Below the pieces are notes generated by a model that saw only the letters and a program-made list of their open reading frames with translations, was not told the origin of the DNA and ran no database searches. A DNA stretch of 64,000 nt. Origin: Sphingobacterium sp. SRCM116780 (GTDB lineage: Bacteria; Bacteroidota; Bacteroidia; Sphingobacteriales; Sphingobacteriaceae). Of the stretch, positions 34,481 through 44,966 are shown piece by piece. A program made the translations under genes and the position numbers. The stretch's first letter is position 1. Each line of letters starts with the position of its first letter. The stretch is taken from the NCBI RefSeq assembly GCF_021442025.1, contig NZ_CP090446.1:992001-1056000 (forward strand), in the 5' to 3' direction.

Positions 34481-34524
34481 ACTAAATAGGGTTTATAGCC
34501 TTTAGACCATAAACCCTGTTTAGT
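34481..34524 (-). terminator. stem-loop after dapA
   Basis: A 16-bp stem with one mismatch, ACTAAATAGGGTTTAT / ATAAACCCTGTTTAGT, loop 12 nt, directly after the dapA stop. It lacks a long T tract, so it may be a weak terminator or an mRNA-stabilising structure. Confidence 0.6.
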
Positions 34525-34525
34525 T

Positions 34526-35404
34526 TTAGTGTATTTTTTGCATTTCAGCCTGTATAGCAGCTTGCGTTTTAGCTGATACTGGTATTAAAGGTAGGCGTAC
34601 ATGATCTTGACCTATTCCTTGTTCTTGTAGTATGTATTTTACCCCACATGGATTACCTTCCACAAAGCACAAATCTGTTATTTCTAACAATTCATTGTGG
34701 ATCGTTCTTGCTGCGGTATAGTTTCCTTTCGCACATAAAGCAACCAATTCAGCCACTTTCGCAGGATATGCATTTCCAACCACTGAAATCAAACCTACTG
34801 CTCCTAGAGCCATCATCGGTAATGTAATCGGATCATCTCCTGAGATCAATAAGAAATCAGCAGGCTTATCTCTTAATATTGCATTGAATTGCGCGAAACT
34901 ACCTGAGGCCTCTTTCGTAGCAACAATGTTTTTAAAATCCCTTGCTAAACGTACTGTTGTTTCCGGTGTCATATTGCTCCCCGTTCTTCCTGGTACGTTA
35001 TACAAGATAATCGGGAGCGGAGATGCCTCTGCAATTGCTTTATAGTGTTGATAGATACCTTCTTGAACAGGCTTATTGTAATAAGGAGAAACAGATAGAA
35101 TTGCACAAAATCCAGTAGGATCAAAATTTTTGATTTGATCGACAATTTCTGCTGTATTATTTCCACCAATACCCGCAACCAATGGTACGCGTGCGTTCAC
35201 CTGTTTGACGGTGAAATCCCAGATATGTTTTCGCTCCTCTTTAGATAATGTCGCTACCTCACCAGTAGTGCCTAAAGAAACTAAATAATTCATACCTGCA
35301 TTGATTTGATAATCAATTAGCTGTGCTAAAGATTCAAAATCAACTGTTCCATCTGCGTTAAAAGGAGTAACTAAGGCTACACCCGCTCCATGAAGCTCGT
35401 TCAT
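34526..35404 (-). CDS. dapA: 4-hydroxy-tetrahydrodipicolinate synthase
   Basis: 292 residues. Condenses pyruvate with aspartate semialdehyde, the first committed step to diaminopimelate and lysine, hence to peptidoglycan. It shows the substrate motif GTTGEVATLS (about 45-54), Tyr135 in ILYNVPGRTGSNM and the Schiff-base Lys164 in IVATKEASGSF; these are the key active-site residues. It follows ligA by 29 nt on the same strand and is probably co-transcribed with it, although the functions are unrelated. Confidence 0.96.
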   Translation of the reverse strand: MNELHGAGVALVTPFNADGTVDFESLAQLIDYQINAGMNYLVSLGTTGEVATLSKEERKHIWDFTVKQVNARVPLVAGIGGNNTAEIVDQIKNFDPTGFCAILSVSPYYNKPVQEGIYQHYKAIAEASPLPIILYNVPGRTGSNMTPETTVRLARDFKNIVATKEASGSFAQFNAILRDKPADFLLISGDDPITLPMMALGAVGLISVVGNAYPAKVAELVALCAKGNYTAARTIHNELLEITDLCFVEGNPCGVKYILQEQGIGQDHVRLPLIPVSAKTQAAIQAEMQKIH

Positions 35405-35433
35405 TGTGTTGTTTGTAAAGATTAATACTTAAT

Positions 35434-37476
<2,043 letters not shown>

Positions 37477-37587
37477 TTACAAATAAAAAGTGCGTTTAAT
37501 CAATTTAAATAGAGAAATTAACAAAAAACACAACTATTGAAGAAGAGCTGCAATTTTTTGCGGTTTTACTTCAGATAAAGAATAGTC

Positions 37588-38619
37588 TTAAAGAAAGTGT
37601 TTTTGATTAAGATCTGAAAATTTATGTTTCTTATCTACAAAAAAATCAATAATGATTGACTTTTTGTAGCCTCCAGTCTTATTTTCCACTGTCTGAAGAG
37701 TTTTTCTTTTTTTAGCGTTTTTGAAAAAATTCACGAAGAAAGATCGATGCGCTCGGCTTATCGCCCAAGCATCCTTGAACTTTTGATCAAAAAGAAATTT
37801 GATTAAAGCAAGGAGATCAAACCAAAAACGAATGAAAATGATACCAATTGCTTGACCCAATGGTAAGTTTTTTTGTAACATGAACAGATTGTTTCTGAAG
37901 TTCAAATAGGTTTTTTGAGGATTACTTGCATTTAATGTTCCTCCACCCACATGATAAACGGTTGAATCCGGACAATAACCAATACGGTATCCCATTCTTT
38001 TCAAGCGCCAGCAAAGATCAATTTCTTCCATATGAGCAAAAAAATCCTCATCTAGTCCCTGTGCTTCTTTCCATGCTTGACTTTTGATAAATAAAGCAGC
38101 TCCAGAAGCCCAAAAAATTTCTTTTTCATCATCATATTGCCCGAGATCATATTCCACTTTATCCAAAATACGTCCAGCGCAAAAAGGAAATCCATAGCGA
38201 TCAATATAACCACCTGCAGCACCTGCATGTTCAAACTTTGCTTTATTATGAAAAGATAAGATTTTCGGTTGGGCAGCAACCAGATTCACATCTTGTTCTA
38301 GCATCGCAATGACAGGTTCAATCCAATTGGTTGTCACCTCCACATCAGAATTAAGCAAGATAAAATAATCTGCTTCAACACGAGCTAAAATATGATTGTA
38401 GCCACCTGCAAAACCATAGTTTTGCTCATTTTCTAACAAGGTTATTTTTGGGTAAGATGCCCGTACAAATGCTAATGAATCATCTGTAGACGCATTATCG
38501 CCGATTACAAATTCTATATTTGGATAGCTGCTGTTATATACAGAAGGTAAAAATTTTTCTAAGAAAAATTTCCCATTCCAGTTTAAAATAACGACTGCTA
38601 CTTTAGGGTAATTTTTCAT
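37588..38619 (-). CDS. family 2 glycosyltransferase
   Basis: 343 residues. GT-A fold: VAVVILNWNGKFFLEKFLPS at the start, nucleotide-sugar contacts GDNASTDDS (about 40), the metal-binding LLNSDVEV (DXD-like, about 92-99) and the acceptor region HMEEIDLCWRLKRMGYRIGY (about 190-210). The C-terminal part has a hydrophobic segment and a basic tail, suggesting membrane association. Its start overlaps the stop of the acyltransferase gene by 4 nt (ATGA), so the two may act in the same envelope glycolipid pathway. Sugar and acceptor unknown. Confidence 0.9.
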   Translation of the reverse strand: MKNYPKVAVVILNWNGKFFLEKFLPSVYNSSYPNIEFVIGDNASTDDSLAFVRASYPKITLLENEQNYGFAGGYNHILARVEADYFILLNSDVEVTTNWIEPVIAMLEQDVNLVAAQPKILSFHNKAKFEHAGAAGGYIDRYGFPFCAGRILDKVEYDLGQYDDEKEIFWASGAALFIKSQAWKEAQGLDEDFFAHMEEIDLCWRLKRMGYRIGYCPDSTVYHVGGGTLNASNPQKTYLNFRNNLFMLQKNLPLGQAIGIIFIRFWFDLLALIKFLFDQKFKDAWAISRAHRSFFVNFFKNAKKRKTLQTVENKTGGYKKSIIIDFFVDKKHKFSDLNQKHFL

Positions 38620-39482
38620 TTTCTACGTTTTCTTTTCCATCTTTTGTGAGACCATAACCAATATTCAGGCTGTTCACGGATGATTTTTTCCGTAAATGCA
38701 TTATGAATATGCGTGATTTCTTTATCTGAATAAGAAGATGGGTCTTCAATTAATGTCGTAAATTTGCAAAAATAATGACCTCTTTTTTCCATACGACCAA
38801 TATGTGCAAATACAACTGGACCTTTTGTCATTTTCGATATACGTTCAACACCAGTATAAACCAGTGTTTCTTGATTTAAGAACTTCATGAAATAATCTGC
38901 ATCCGAATACATGGGTGTTTGATCAGCAACGAATACACTAACGCTAGCTTTACCTCTCAATTTTACCAAGTGTCTCAAAATTTGTTTCATCGGTACCATG
39001 ATCGCTCCAAATCGAGATCGAACATCATTATATACCGTGTCTACTGTTTTATTATTAAGAGGCTTATACACGATAAAGGAGGGGTCTTCTGTGATCGACC
39101 CTAAACGATGGATGCCATATTCCCAATTGCAATAATGTGCGGTAACAGCGATAACAGTTTTATTTTGTCTGAGGTGTCTCGTTAATTCATCTTCATCCAC
39201 TAAGATCATTCTTTTATTCACCTCAGCCTTGGTAATGCGCTTCAATTTTAAACATTCCACCACCAGGTCGGGGAAAAAACGATAAAACTTCTTTGCAATC
39301 ATTACTATTTCCGTTTCATTTTTTTCAGGAAAAGAATTTCTTAAATTTTCAAAAACAACATTTTTGCGATATTGAATGATATAGTAGAGGATGTAGTATA
39401 AGCAATCGGAAATGAAATAGAGTAACCAAAAAGGCATCAAAGCGATTAGATATAAAAATGCTGACAATGCTTTTTGTTTCAT
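38616..39482 (-). CDS. lysophospholipid/lipid A acyltransferase (LpxL/HtrB family)
   Basis: 288 residues with an N-terminal membrane anchor (LIALMPFWLLYFISDCLYYI). The catalytic H-x4-E is present as HYCNWE (His116, Glu121), and FVADQTPM (about 195) is a typical downstream block. Family members add secondary acyl chains to lipid A or acylate related lipids at the inner membrane. It is coupled by overlap with the glycosyltransferase, forming a two-gene operon divergent from the WbqC-like gene. Confidence 0.88.
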   Translation of the reverse strand: MKQKALSAFLYLIALMPFWLLYFISDCLYYILYYIIQYRKNVVFENLRNSFPEKNETEIVMIAKKFYRFFPDLVVECLKLKRITKAEVNKRMILVDEDELTRHLRQNKTVIAVTAHYCNWEYGIHRLGSITEDPSFIVYKPLNNKTVDTVYNDVRSRFGAIMVPMKQILRHLVKLRGKASVSVFVADQTPMYSDADYFMKFLNQETLVYTGVERISKMTKGPVVFAHIGRMEKRGHYFCKFTTLIEDPSSYSDKEITHIHNAFTEKIIREQPEYWLWSHKRWKRKRRK

Positions 39483-39572
39483 GTATATTTTGTAACTATT
39501 GTAAATCTTAACTGCAAATATCCCTAATTTAAGTTATTTTTGTAGCAGATAAAGTAAAATTCAACGATTTTT

Positions 39573-40184
39573 ATGTCAACTCATTTATTATTAACGACTT
39601 GTTACTTACCCCCAATCTCATATTTTCATTGCATTCAACAAAATCCATTGCCTATTTTGATTGAAAAGTATGATAATTTTCAAAAACAAACTTATCGTTC
39701 CCGAACACGTATTGCTTCCGCTAATGGCATTCAGGAGTTAATCGTTCCGATTCAACATAGTAAAAAAGAGCGTTCTCCCATGTCAGAAAAACGTATTTCT
39801 TATGAATTTGATTGGCAACGGTTACATTGGTTAAGCCTTCAAGCTGCCTATCGTAATTCAGCTTATTTCGAATATTATGAAGATGACTTTGCTCAATTTT
39901 ATAATCAAAAGTTCAAATTTTTATTTGATTTTAATGTAGCGCAATTGGAACTTTTATTAAAATCATTAAAATTGAAGCGTGAACTGTCTTTTACAGATGA
40001 ATATTTTAAAGAAGTACCAGATGTTTTAGACTTTAGAGATAAAATACATCCCAAAAAGGAGAGTCTTTTACTGAATCCTAAACCTTATTATCAAGTGTTT
40101 GAAGATAAAAATGGATTTTATCCAGACCTTAGTATTGTAGATTTGTTATTTAGCCAAGGACCACAGTCTAAAAATTATTTTTAA
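39573..40184 (+). CDS. WbqC-like family protein
   Basis: 203 residues. It begins with LLLTTCYLPPISYFHCIQQN and has the family blocks TYRSRTRIASANGIQELIVP and YEFDWQRLHWLSLQAAYRNS followed by FEYYEDDF. WbqC-like proteins occur in O-antigen and capsule loci, but the activity is not established. A -7 element TATTTTTG lies at 39535-39542, about 30 nt before the ATG. It is followed by a strong terminator that abuts the next gene. Confidence 0.87.
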   Translation: MSTHLLLTTCYLPPISYFHCIQQNPLPILIEKYDNFQKQTYRSRTRIASANGIQELIVPIQHSKKERSPMSEKRISYEFDWQRLHWLSLQAAYRNSAYFEYYEDDFAQFYNQKFKFLFDFNVAQLELLLKSLKLKRELSFTDEYFKEVPDVLDFRDKIHPKKESLLLNPKPYYQVFEDKNGFYPDLSIVDLLFSQGPQSKNYF

Positions 40185-40214
40185 GGTTTTAACCCATTTG
40201 TAAAACTTTTAAAG

Positions 40215-40250
40215 CCTATTATTGTTTTTCAATAATAGGTTTCTTTTTTT
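40215..40250 (+). terminator. strong terminator ending one base before the next start codon
   Basis: A perfect 10-bp stem CCTATTATTG / CAATAATAGG with loop TTTTT, followed by TTTCTTTTTTT up to base 40250. The next gene begins with ATG at 40251, leaving no room for a promoter after the terminator. Confidence 0.9.
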
Positions 40251-40931
40251 ATGAAAAAAATTTTCACAACTATTTTTTGTTTATTTCTATTTTGTTCGGT
40301 TTTTGCTCAGTCTGGGGTAGATACCTTGCACTATCGTAAGGTATATTATTTTGGAGGAACAGGGATGGGATTTCCAATGGGGAAAACCAAAACTGTTTTA
40401 TCACCTAAGTTTTCAGGGAGTTTAGGTTTGGACATTTCCCTTAAAAATCCAAAATATTATGTATACCCAGCATTGTATACCTTATCTTTTGATTACAAGC
40501 AAAAGACACAAGATCCTCAATATGCTTATAAATTGGAGGATGCAAATGCTAATTTCTATATATTTTCATTAGCCGGAGGTATTCGTAAACAACTGAAAAG
40601 GTTGAATACCTATGCTTATGCAGGTCCAGGAATGGGATTGATGATGGAACCCCGGGCACATGTTGATGCTGCGACAAGCATCGTTAACATTAAAAATGAA
40701 AACAAATTATCCTTTTCAGGAAAACTTGGAATAGGGGCCGACTATCGATTTAATGGATTTTTTCTAGGTGTAGAAGTAGGCTATTTACACTCCTTTAATA
40801 AAATACAAGAAACACCAATCAATATCATGACCGTTATGGTTGGGCTTAAATCGGATATTACCAGGTTGGGGGATAAAGTTGTGAAGGTAATCGGTGTAGA
40901 AGGATCGATAAGTGGAAAAGAGCAAAAATAA
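40251..40931 (+). CDS. outer membrane beta-barrel protein
   Basis: 226 residues with a signal peptide (MKKIFTTIFCLFLFCSVFAQ). The mature part shows alternating strands with glycine turns (YYFGGTGMGFPMGKTK, YAYAGPGMGLMM, KLGIGADYRFNGFFLGVEVG), suggesting a small outer-membrane barrel. The last 25 residues (GDKVVKVIGVEGSISGKEQK) lie beyond the barrel. The start is firm because the signal peptide begins at this ATG, yet a terminator ends immediately upstream. Transcription must come from read-through or from a promoter inside the upstream gene or hairpin. Confidence 0.82.
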   Translation: MKKIFTTIFCLFLFCSVFAQSGVDTLHYRKVYYFGGTGMGFPMGKTKTVLSPKFSGSLGLDISLKNPKYYVYPALYTLSFDYKQKTQDPQYAYKLEDANANFYIFSLAGGIRKQLKRLNTYAYAGPGMGLMMEPRAHVDAATSIVNIKNENKLSFSGKLGIGADYRFNGFFLGVEVGYLHSFNKIQETPINIMTVMVGLKSDITRLGDKVVKVIGVEGSISGKEQK

Positions 40932-40943
40932 ATGCTCTTTTCC
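40914..40943. terminator. hairpin between the beta-barrel gene and ppk2
   Basis: A perfect 11-bp stem GGAAAAGAGCA / TGCTCTTTTCC with an 8-nt A/T loop. It overlaps the last codons of the beta-barrel gene and separates two convergent genes. Confidence 0.75.
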
Positions 40944-40952
40944 AACTAGAAT

Positions 40953-41762
40953 TTAGTTGTGTATTTTTACAAAATCCTCTGTTTTATCGCGTTCTTTGTT
41001 GTCAATCTGATTGATGATAATTTTAAAAGCCTCGAGACGCGCATGTTTCTTATTATCGGTATCAATTTCAATCCAAGGAGACTTTTTTGTTCCCGTACTT
41101 TTAAACAGCTCTTGGATATATTTTGAGTAGACATCCCATTTTTCTTGTGCCTGTTGATCCAGCGATCCGATTTTCCATTGCTTGAGCACATCAGTTTTAC
41201 GTTCTTCCAATCGATCTGCTTGCTCTTTTTTGGAAATCGTTAAGAATAGTTTGATTAAAATAACCCCATCGTTTATCAAAAGCTCTTCAACTTCATTTAC
41301 TTGTTTTAAAAACAATTGATATTGTTCCTTCGTACAAAAATCAAAGACAGGTTCTACTACAGCACGGTTGTACCAACTTCTGTCGAAGAATACAATTTCA
41401 CCAGCATTAGGTAACTGTTTAAAATACCGCTGAAAATACCATTGACCAAGTTCTTCCTCTGTTGGTTTAGGAAGGCTGACGACACGCAATTTTTTAGGAT
41501 TTAAAAATTCAACTAATCTTTCGATAGCACCACCCTTGCCAGCAGCATCTCTTCCCTCAAAAATAATCAAGACACGCTTATTCTCTGCAATGACTTTATT
41601 TTGAATGGCTGTCAACTGGATTTGTAATTCATGCAGTTCCTTTTCATATTCATAAGTCTCTAAGAATTTTTTTTCTTTGATTATTTTTTTATCGATTAAA
41701 TATTGAAAAACTTCCTTGTTGTCCAAAATGTTTATAAAATCTTCTAAATTGAAATCTGCCAT
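40953..41762 (-). CDS. ppk2: polyphosphate kinase 2
   Basis: 269 residues. PPK2 enzymes phosphorylate nucleotides with polyphosphate, or the reverse. It has Walker A (FEGRDAAGKGGAIER, residues 69-83) and Walker B/lid (FFDRSWYNRAVVEP, Asp127), plus VYSKYIQELF and TGTKKSPWIEIDTDNKKHAR in the second half. The size and an N-terminal helical extension place it in the one-domain PPK2 group. No ppk1 or ppx is adjacent. Upstream on the minus strand a TATATTTA may serve as -7 element. Confidence 0.94.
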   Translation of the reverse strand: MADFNLEDFINILDNKEVFQYLIDKKIIKEKKFLETYEYEKELHELQIQLTAIQNKVIAENKRVLIIFEGRDAAGKGGAIERLVEFLNPKKLRVVSLPKPTEEELGQWYFQRYFKQLPNAGEIVFFDRSWYNRAVVEPVFDFCTKEQYQLFLKQVNEVEELLINDGVILIKLFLTISKKEQADRLEERKTDVLKQWKIGSLDQQAQEKWDVYSKYIQELFKSTGTKKSPWIEIDTDNKKHARLEAFKIIINQIDNKERDKTEDFVKIHN

Positions 41763-42075
41763 CGTTGCTATTATTTAATAAATCACTCGTAATATCACCA
41801 TAAATATACGTTAGCATTTTGTTGTTTTACATTTAAAATCAATTTTTTTAATAAAAATACCATAACGATACTAAAGTGTCACTTATTGCGTTTTATCTGT
41901 AAACAAAGCAAATATTACGACAATTTGTGATCAAATTGAAGGGTAATAGCGCGTTTATTTTCAAGAATATCCTTGAAAAAATAAAAAAAAATGATCGACA
42001 CATAATATTTTAATAATTCGCTCGTTTTAATAACAAATACTTTTCATAAAATAGGTTAATATATGGCTAACGATT

Positions 42076-42113
42076 AGCTTGAGGTTCCCCACTTCAAGCT
42101 TTTCTATTTTTTA
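42076..42113 (+). terminator. orphan terminator-like hairpin
   Basis: A 10-bp stem AGCTTGAGGT / ACTTCAAGCT (one G-T pair) with loop TCCCC, followed by TTTCTATTTTTT. It points in the plus direction, but ppk2 upstream runs the other way, so it should end an unrecognised transcript. Confidence 0.65.
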
Positions 42114-42154
42114 TAGCCTTTGTATGTAAAGAACCTGTCAAATTTATCTCTTTA

Positions 42155-42186
42155 TTGTTTTAATTCTCATTTAGCAAGTACTTTTG
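42155..42186 (+). promoter_or_regulatory. promoter of the DUF3050 gene
   Basis: TTG (42155-42157), 21 nt, TACTTTTG (42179-42186), a full match to the Bacteroidota consensus. It lies 17 nt before the ATG at 42204 and rules out the longer upstream reading frame as coding. Confidence 0.75.
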
Positions 42187-42203
42187 CCTCCAAATCAGAA
42201 TAT

Positions 42204-42992
42204 ATGGAATCTATCAAAAACGTGAATAACCACATTGCATCGGAAAGAGCACAATTATTAGCACACCCACTGTATGCGGAAATAGAAACAATTCATGATC
42301 TGCAACTATTTATGCAAGGCCATATATATGCTGTTTGGGATTTTATGTCGTTATTAAAAGCGTTACAGCAGAAATTAACCTGTACCACTACACCTTGGTA
42401 TCCTTCCAAACATCCCAATACCAGATATTTGATTAATGAAATTGTGGTCGCTGAGGAGTCGGATGATTATATTGATGGAAGAAAGTTAAGTCATTTTGAA
42501 ATGTATGTGGATGCGTTGGAAGAGATCGGAGGGGATACCCAAGAAATCAAAAAATTTTTGGATGCCGTATATACAGGAACTGCTGTTTTATCTGTAATTG
42601 CTGATAGCATACTTCATCCAAATATAAAGGAATTCTTGACCTTTACATTTGATATTATTGAAAATGGAGAGCCTCATGAAATAGCTGCTGCTTTTACTTT
42701 TGGAAGAGAGGACTTGATTCCAGAGATGTTCTCTTCTATTTTGAAAGAGATTCAAACCAATTTTCCCGCCACTAATTTGGAAAAGCTGTTGTATTATTTT
42801 GAACGTCATATTGAATTGGATGGCGATGAACATGGACCATTGGCGATGAAGATGATCATGGAATTATGTGAAGAGGATCCATTAAAATGGAAAGAAGTAG
42901 CAGAAGTTTCAAAATTGGCTTTACAAAAACGGATTAAATTATGGGACGCTATAGCGGAGACTTTACAGAAAAATAATTTTATAAAAGTTTAA
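42204..42992 (+). CDS. DUF3050 family protein
   Basis: 262 residues from the ATG at 42204; an in-frame start 28 codons earlier is rejected because a consensus promoter lies inside that stretch. The all-helical sequence matches DUF3050: HPLYAEIETIHDLQLFMQGH near the start, YLINEIVVAEESDDY in the middle, GEPHEIAAAFTFGREDLIP later, and HIELDGDEHGPLAMKM (about 200-215). The spaced His and Glu residues recall heme-oxygenase-like di-iron proteins, which is inference. Function unknown; monocistronic. Confidence 0.85.
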   Translation: MESIKNVNNHIASERAQLLAHPLYAEIETIHDLQLFMQGHIYAVWDFMSLLKALQQKLTCTTTPWYPSKHPNTRYLINEIVVAEESDDYIDGRKLSHFEMYVDALEEIGGDTQEIKKFLDAVYTGTAVLSVIADSILHPNIKEFLTFTFDIIENGEPHEIAAAFTFGREDLIPEMFSSILKEIQTNFPATNLEKLLYYFERHIELDGDEHGPLAMKMIMELCEEDPLKWKEVAEVSKLALQKRIKLWDAIAETLQKNNFIKV

Positions 42993-43003
42993 CCATAGGC
43001 GTA

Positions 43004-43033
43004 TTGTAATTTAACGGGAGGGTGATATATTTG
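43004..43033 (+). promoter_or_regulatory. promoter of the EEP phosphatase gene
   Basis: TTG (43004-43006), 19 nt, TATATTTG (43026-43033), a full consensus match, with a leader of about 25 nt before the ATG at 43065. Confidence 0.75.
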
Positions 43034-43064
43034 TTTTTCAATATAGACTAGATTGTAAGGAAAT

Positions 43065-43985
43065 ATGTTTTTTCAATACCTGCAGATGCTTTGGAAATCT
43101 TTGATCAGAAAAAGTATACGTGTTTTTTTAACTGAAAATAAATATGAATTGCTCGACTCAAAGGCGGGCAATTTTTCTATGATTACCTATAACATAGCAG
43201 GTTTACCACAGGGAATCTCAGCCGCTAAAACGGAAAGGTCAACAAGTATAGAAGTGATTGGCGCACGGTTGAATGATTTTGATATCATCAATATTCAAGA
43301 AGATTTTAACTACAATAATCAATTATATCAGGGTGGGAATCAACATCATTATCGATCCATCAGCATGGGGCTGGCTATTTTTGGCGATGGGTTAGATACC
43401 CTATCCAAATATCCCCTTTCAAATTTTAGACGTATGAAGTGGTTAAATAGAACCGGTTCTGATCGTTTAACCCCAAAGGGATTTACGCATTGCTCTTTGC
43501 ATTTGGCAAAAGGAGTTGAAATTGATCTGTATAATATCCATGCGAATTCACAGGATCATATCAGAGCCGCCAAAGCGAGAAGAGCTAATTTCAATCAACT
43601 GGCAACTTATATGCGTACACATTCCAGGGGTAAGGCCATTATTCTTGCAGGTGATTTTAATGCTCATTTCGATTATGTAGAAGATAATTTGCCAGATTTT
43701 ATTCGAGAAACGCAACTGACGGATAGTTGGGTTTTCTTGCAGCATGATCAAGTCATCCCGAATATTGATCCTCGTTTTTTATGTTTAGATAGTATGGATA
43801 TTGATAACGAATCCGAATCAATCGATAAAATTATGTTCAGAAGCAGCAAAGAGATTACATTAATTCCGAAGAACTATCAAGTCGAAAAAAAGAAATTTGT
43901 AGATGATCAAAAGATACCTTTATCAGATCATTGGCCTATTCGTGTCATTTTTGATTGGAAGTTAAACGATTCAAGTAAAGTTTGA
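43065..43985 (+). CDS. endonuclease/exonuclease/phosphatase family protein
   Basis: 306 residues. The DNase I-like fold is shown by MITYNIAGLPQG (about 37-48), the metal-binding Glu in DIINIQEDFNYNN (about 76-88), LYNIHANSQDHI (catalytic-His region), AGDFNAHFDY (about 200) and the terminal SDHWPIRVIFD. Relatives include sphingomyelinases, nucleases and inositol phosphatases, so the substrate cannot be fixed. No signal peptide is evident. It has its own consensus promoter and is followed 19 nt later by the FKBP gene, probably in one transcript. Confidence 0.87.
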   Translation: MFFQYLQMLWKSLIRKSIRVFLTENKYELLDSKAGNFSMITYNIAGLPQGISAAKTERSTSIEVIGARLNDFDIINIQEDFNYNNQLYQGGNQHHYRSISMGLAIFGDGLDTLSKYPLSNFRRMKWLNRTGSDRLTPKGFTHCSLHLAKGVEIDLYNIHANSQDHIRAAKARRANFNQLATYMRTHSRGKAIILAGDFNAHFDYVEDNLPDFIRETQLTDSWVFLQHDQVIPNIDPRFLCLDSMDIDNESESIDKIMFRSSKEITLIPKNYQVEKKKFVDDQKIPLSDHWPIRVIFDWKLNDSSKV

Positions 43986-44004
43986 TATTTTTACAAGAAA
44001 AATT

Positions 44005-44439
44005 ATGGCAAATGCAACTGGCTATTTAAAAAAACTGCGCATAGAAGCTAAAAAGAACTTAATCGAAGGAGAAGTTTTTCTACAGGAGAATGCCAAGAAG
44101 GATACTGTTGTCAGTCTACCATCAGGCTTACAATATGAAATTATAGCGGAGGGAACTGGCAAAAGACCAAAATTAACCAGTGTAGTTAAGTGTTTTTATC
44201 ATGGAACCTTAATCAATGGAACTGTGTTTGATTCGACTGAAAAGCGGAAGAAACCTGTTTCATTTCCTGTAAATGAAGTAATAGCCGGCTGGACTGAAGC
44301 GTTGCAATTGATGCAGGAAGGAAGCAAATGGCGCTTATTTATACCTGCAACGCTCGGTTATGGTGAAATAGGTGTTTCGAAAGAAATCGGAGGAAATGCA
44401 ACATTGATTTTCGAAGTTGAACTTGTTTCAGTACATTAA
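44005..44439 (+). CDS. FKBP-type peptidyl-prolyl isomerase
   Basis: 144 residues, cytoplasmic by lack of a signal. A short helical N-terminal part (about 1-35) is followed by the FKBP domain: LPSGLQYEIIAEGTGKRPKL, VKCFYHGTLINGTVFDST, VIAGWTEALQLMQEGSKWRL, FIPATLGYGEIG and ATLIFEVELVSV. Aromatic and Asp residues of the active pocket (Tyr, Phe-Asp, Trp) are present. It probably assists protein folding. It lies 19 nt after the EEP gene. Confidence 0.93.
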   Translation: MANATGYLKKLRIEAKKNLIEGEVFLQENAKKDTVVSLPSGLQYEIIAEGTGKRPKLTSVVKCFYHGTLINGTVFDSTEKRKKPVSFPVNEVIAGWTEALQLMQEGSKWRLFIPATLGYGEIGVSKEIGGNATLIFEVELVSVH

Positions 44440-44576
44440 ACTGAACAACAAGAGAGCTGATCTACTAGCCATGCGCATGTATTCACATGGTTATGCCGCT
44501 ATGGAAAAGGAATAAAAAAGATAAAAATGAAATTGATATTTCATGATTATTGAGAATAAAAATATAGGTTTGTAGT

Positions 44577-44939
44577 ATGAAGATATTACAGACTGTTTCT
44601 TTAGAAGATGTGCGCGTTTTTGCTCCAATTGGCTTTTATGAGGAAGAACAAATGTTGGGGAATGAATTTATCGTACAGATACAGGTCAGTTTTGATGCAG
44701 GTATTGATGATCATGAAAACTTGGAAAAAACGGTTAACTATGAGATCCTATACCAAATCATTCATCAAGTCATGAAACCTAAAAGGAAGCTATTGGAGTC
44801 AGCTGCACATGAGATATTACAAGCTGTACATAAGCAATTCTCTTTTGCAAAGCAGATTGATGTAGCAATAAAAAAACTGAACCCTCCATTTGGTGGAGAT
44901 TTTGCACATTCTAAAGTTTCCGTCCAATATATCCTTTAG
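44577..44939 (+). CDS. folB: dihydroneopterin aldolase
   Basis: 120 residues. Converts dihydroneopterin to 6-hydroxymethyl-dihydropterin in folate synthesis. Family marks: VSLEDVRVFAPIGFYEEEQ, the NYEILYQIIHQVM helix, LLESAAHEILQAV (catalytic-site Glu region) and the terminal KLNPPFGGDFAHSKVSV. Length is typical. No other folate gene is nearby. A TAGGTTTG lies only 4 nt before the ATG, too close for a normal leader. Confidence 0.93.
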   Translation: MKILQTVSLEDVRVFAPIGFYEEEQMLGNEFIVQIQVSFDAGIDDHENLEKTVNYEILYQIIHQVMKPKRKLLESAAHEILQAVHKQFSFAKQIDVAIKKLNPPFGGDFAHSKVSVQYIL

Positions 44940-44966
44940 CAGGGCTTATTATACTTTCTATCTTAC

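Larger units (their letters stand above)
41763..42203. other. 441-nt gap between ppk2 and the DUF3050 gene
   Basis: No convincing ORF of normal size. It holds an 8-bp hairpin TTTTCAAG (41958-41965) / CTTGAAAA (41972-41979), a 4-codon ORF (ATG at 42063), a plus-strand terminator-like hairpin at 42076-42113 with no gene in front of it, and the promoter of the next gene. An unannotated small RNA ending at that terminator is possible. Confidence 0.5.

Noticed and set aside
42120..42203. Longer start for the DUF3050 protein
   Set aside because: A full-consensus promoter (TTG-N21-TACTTTTG) lies inside this stretch, and the family similarity begins after the ATG at 42204.
44441..44515. Open frame after the FKBP gene reading NNKRADLLAMRMYSHGYAAM
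   Set aside because: Looks protein-like, but only about 25 codons with no start context or known match; possibly a tiny gene remnant.
44565..44572. TAGGTTTG just before folB as a promoter
   Set aside because: It ends 4 nt before the ATG, which would make the mRNA leaderless, and no TTG is correctly spaced.
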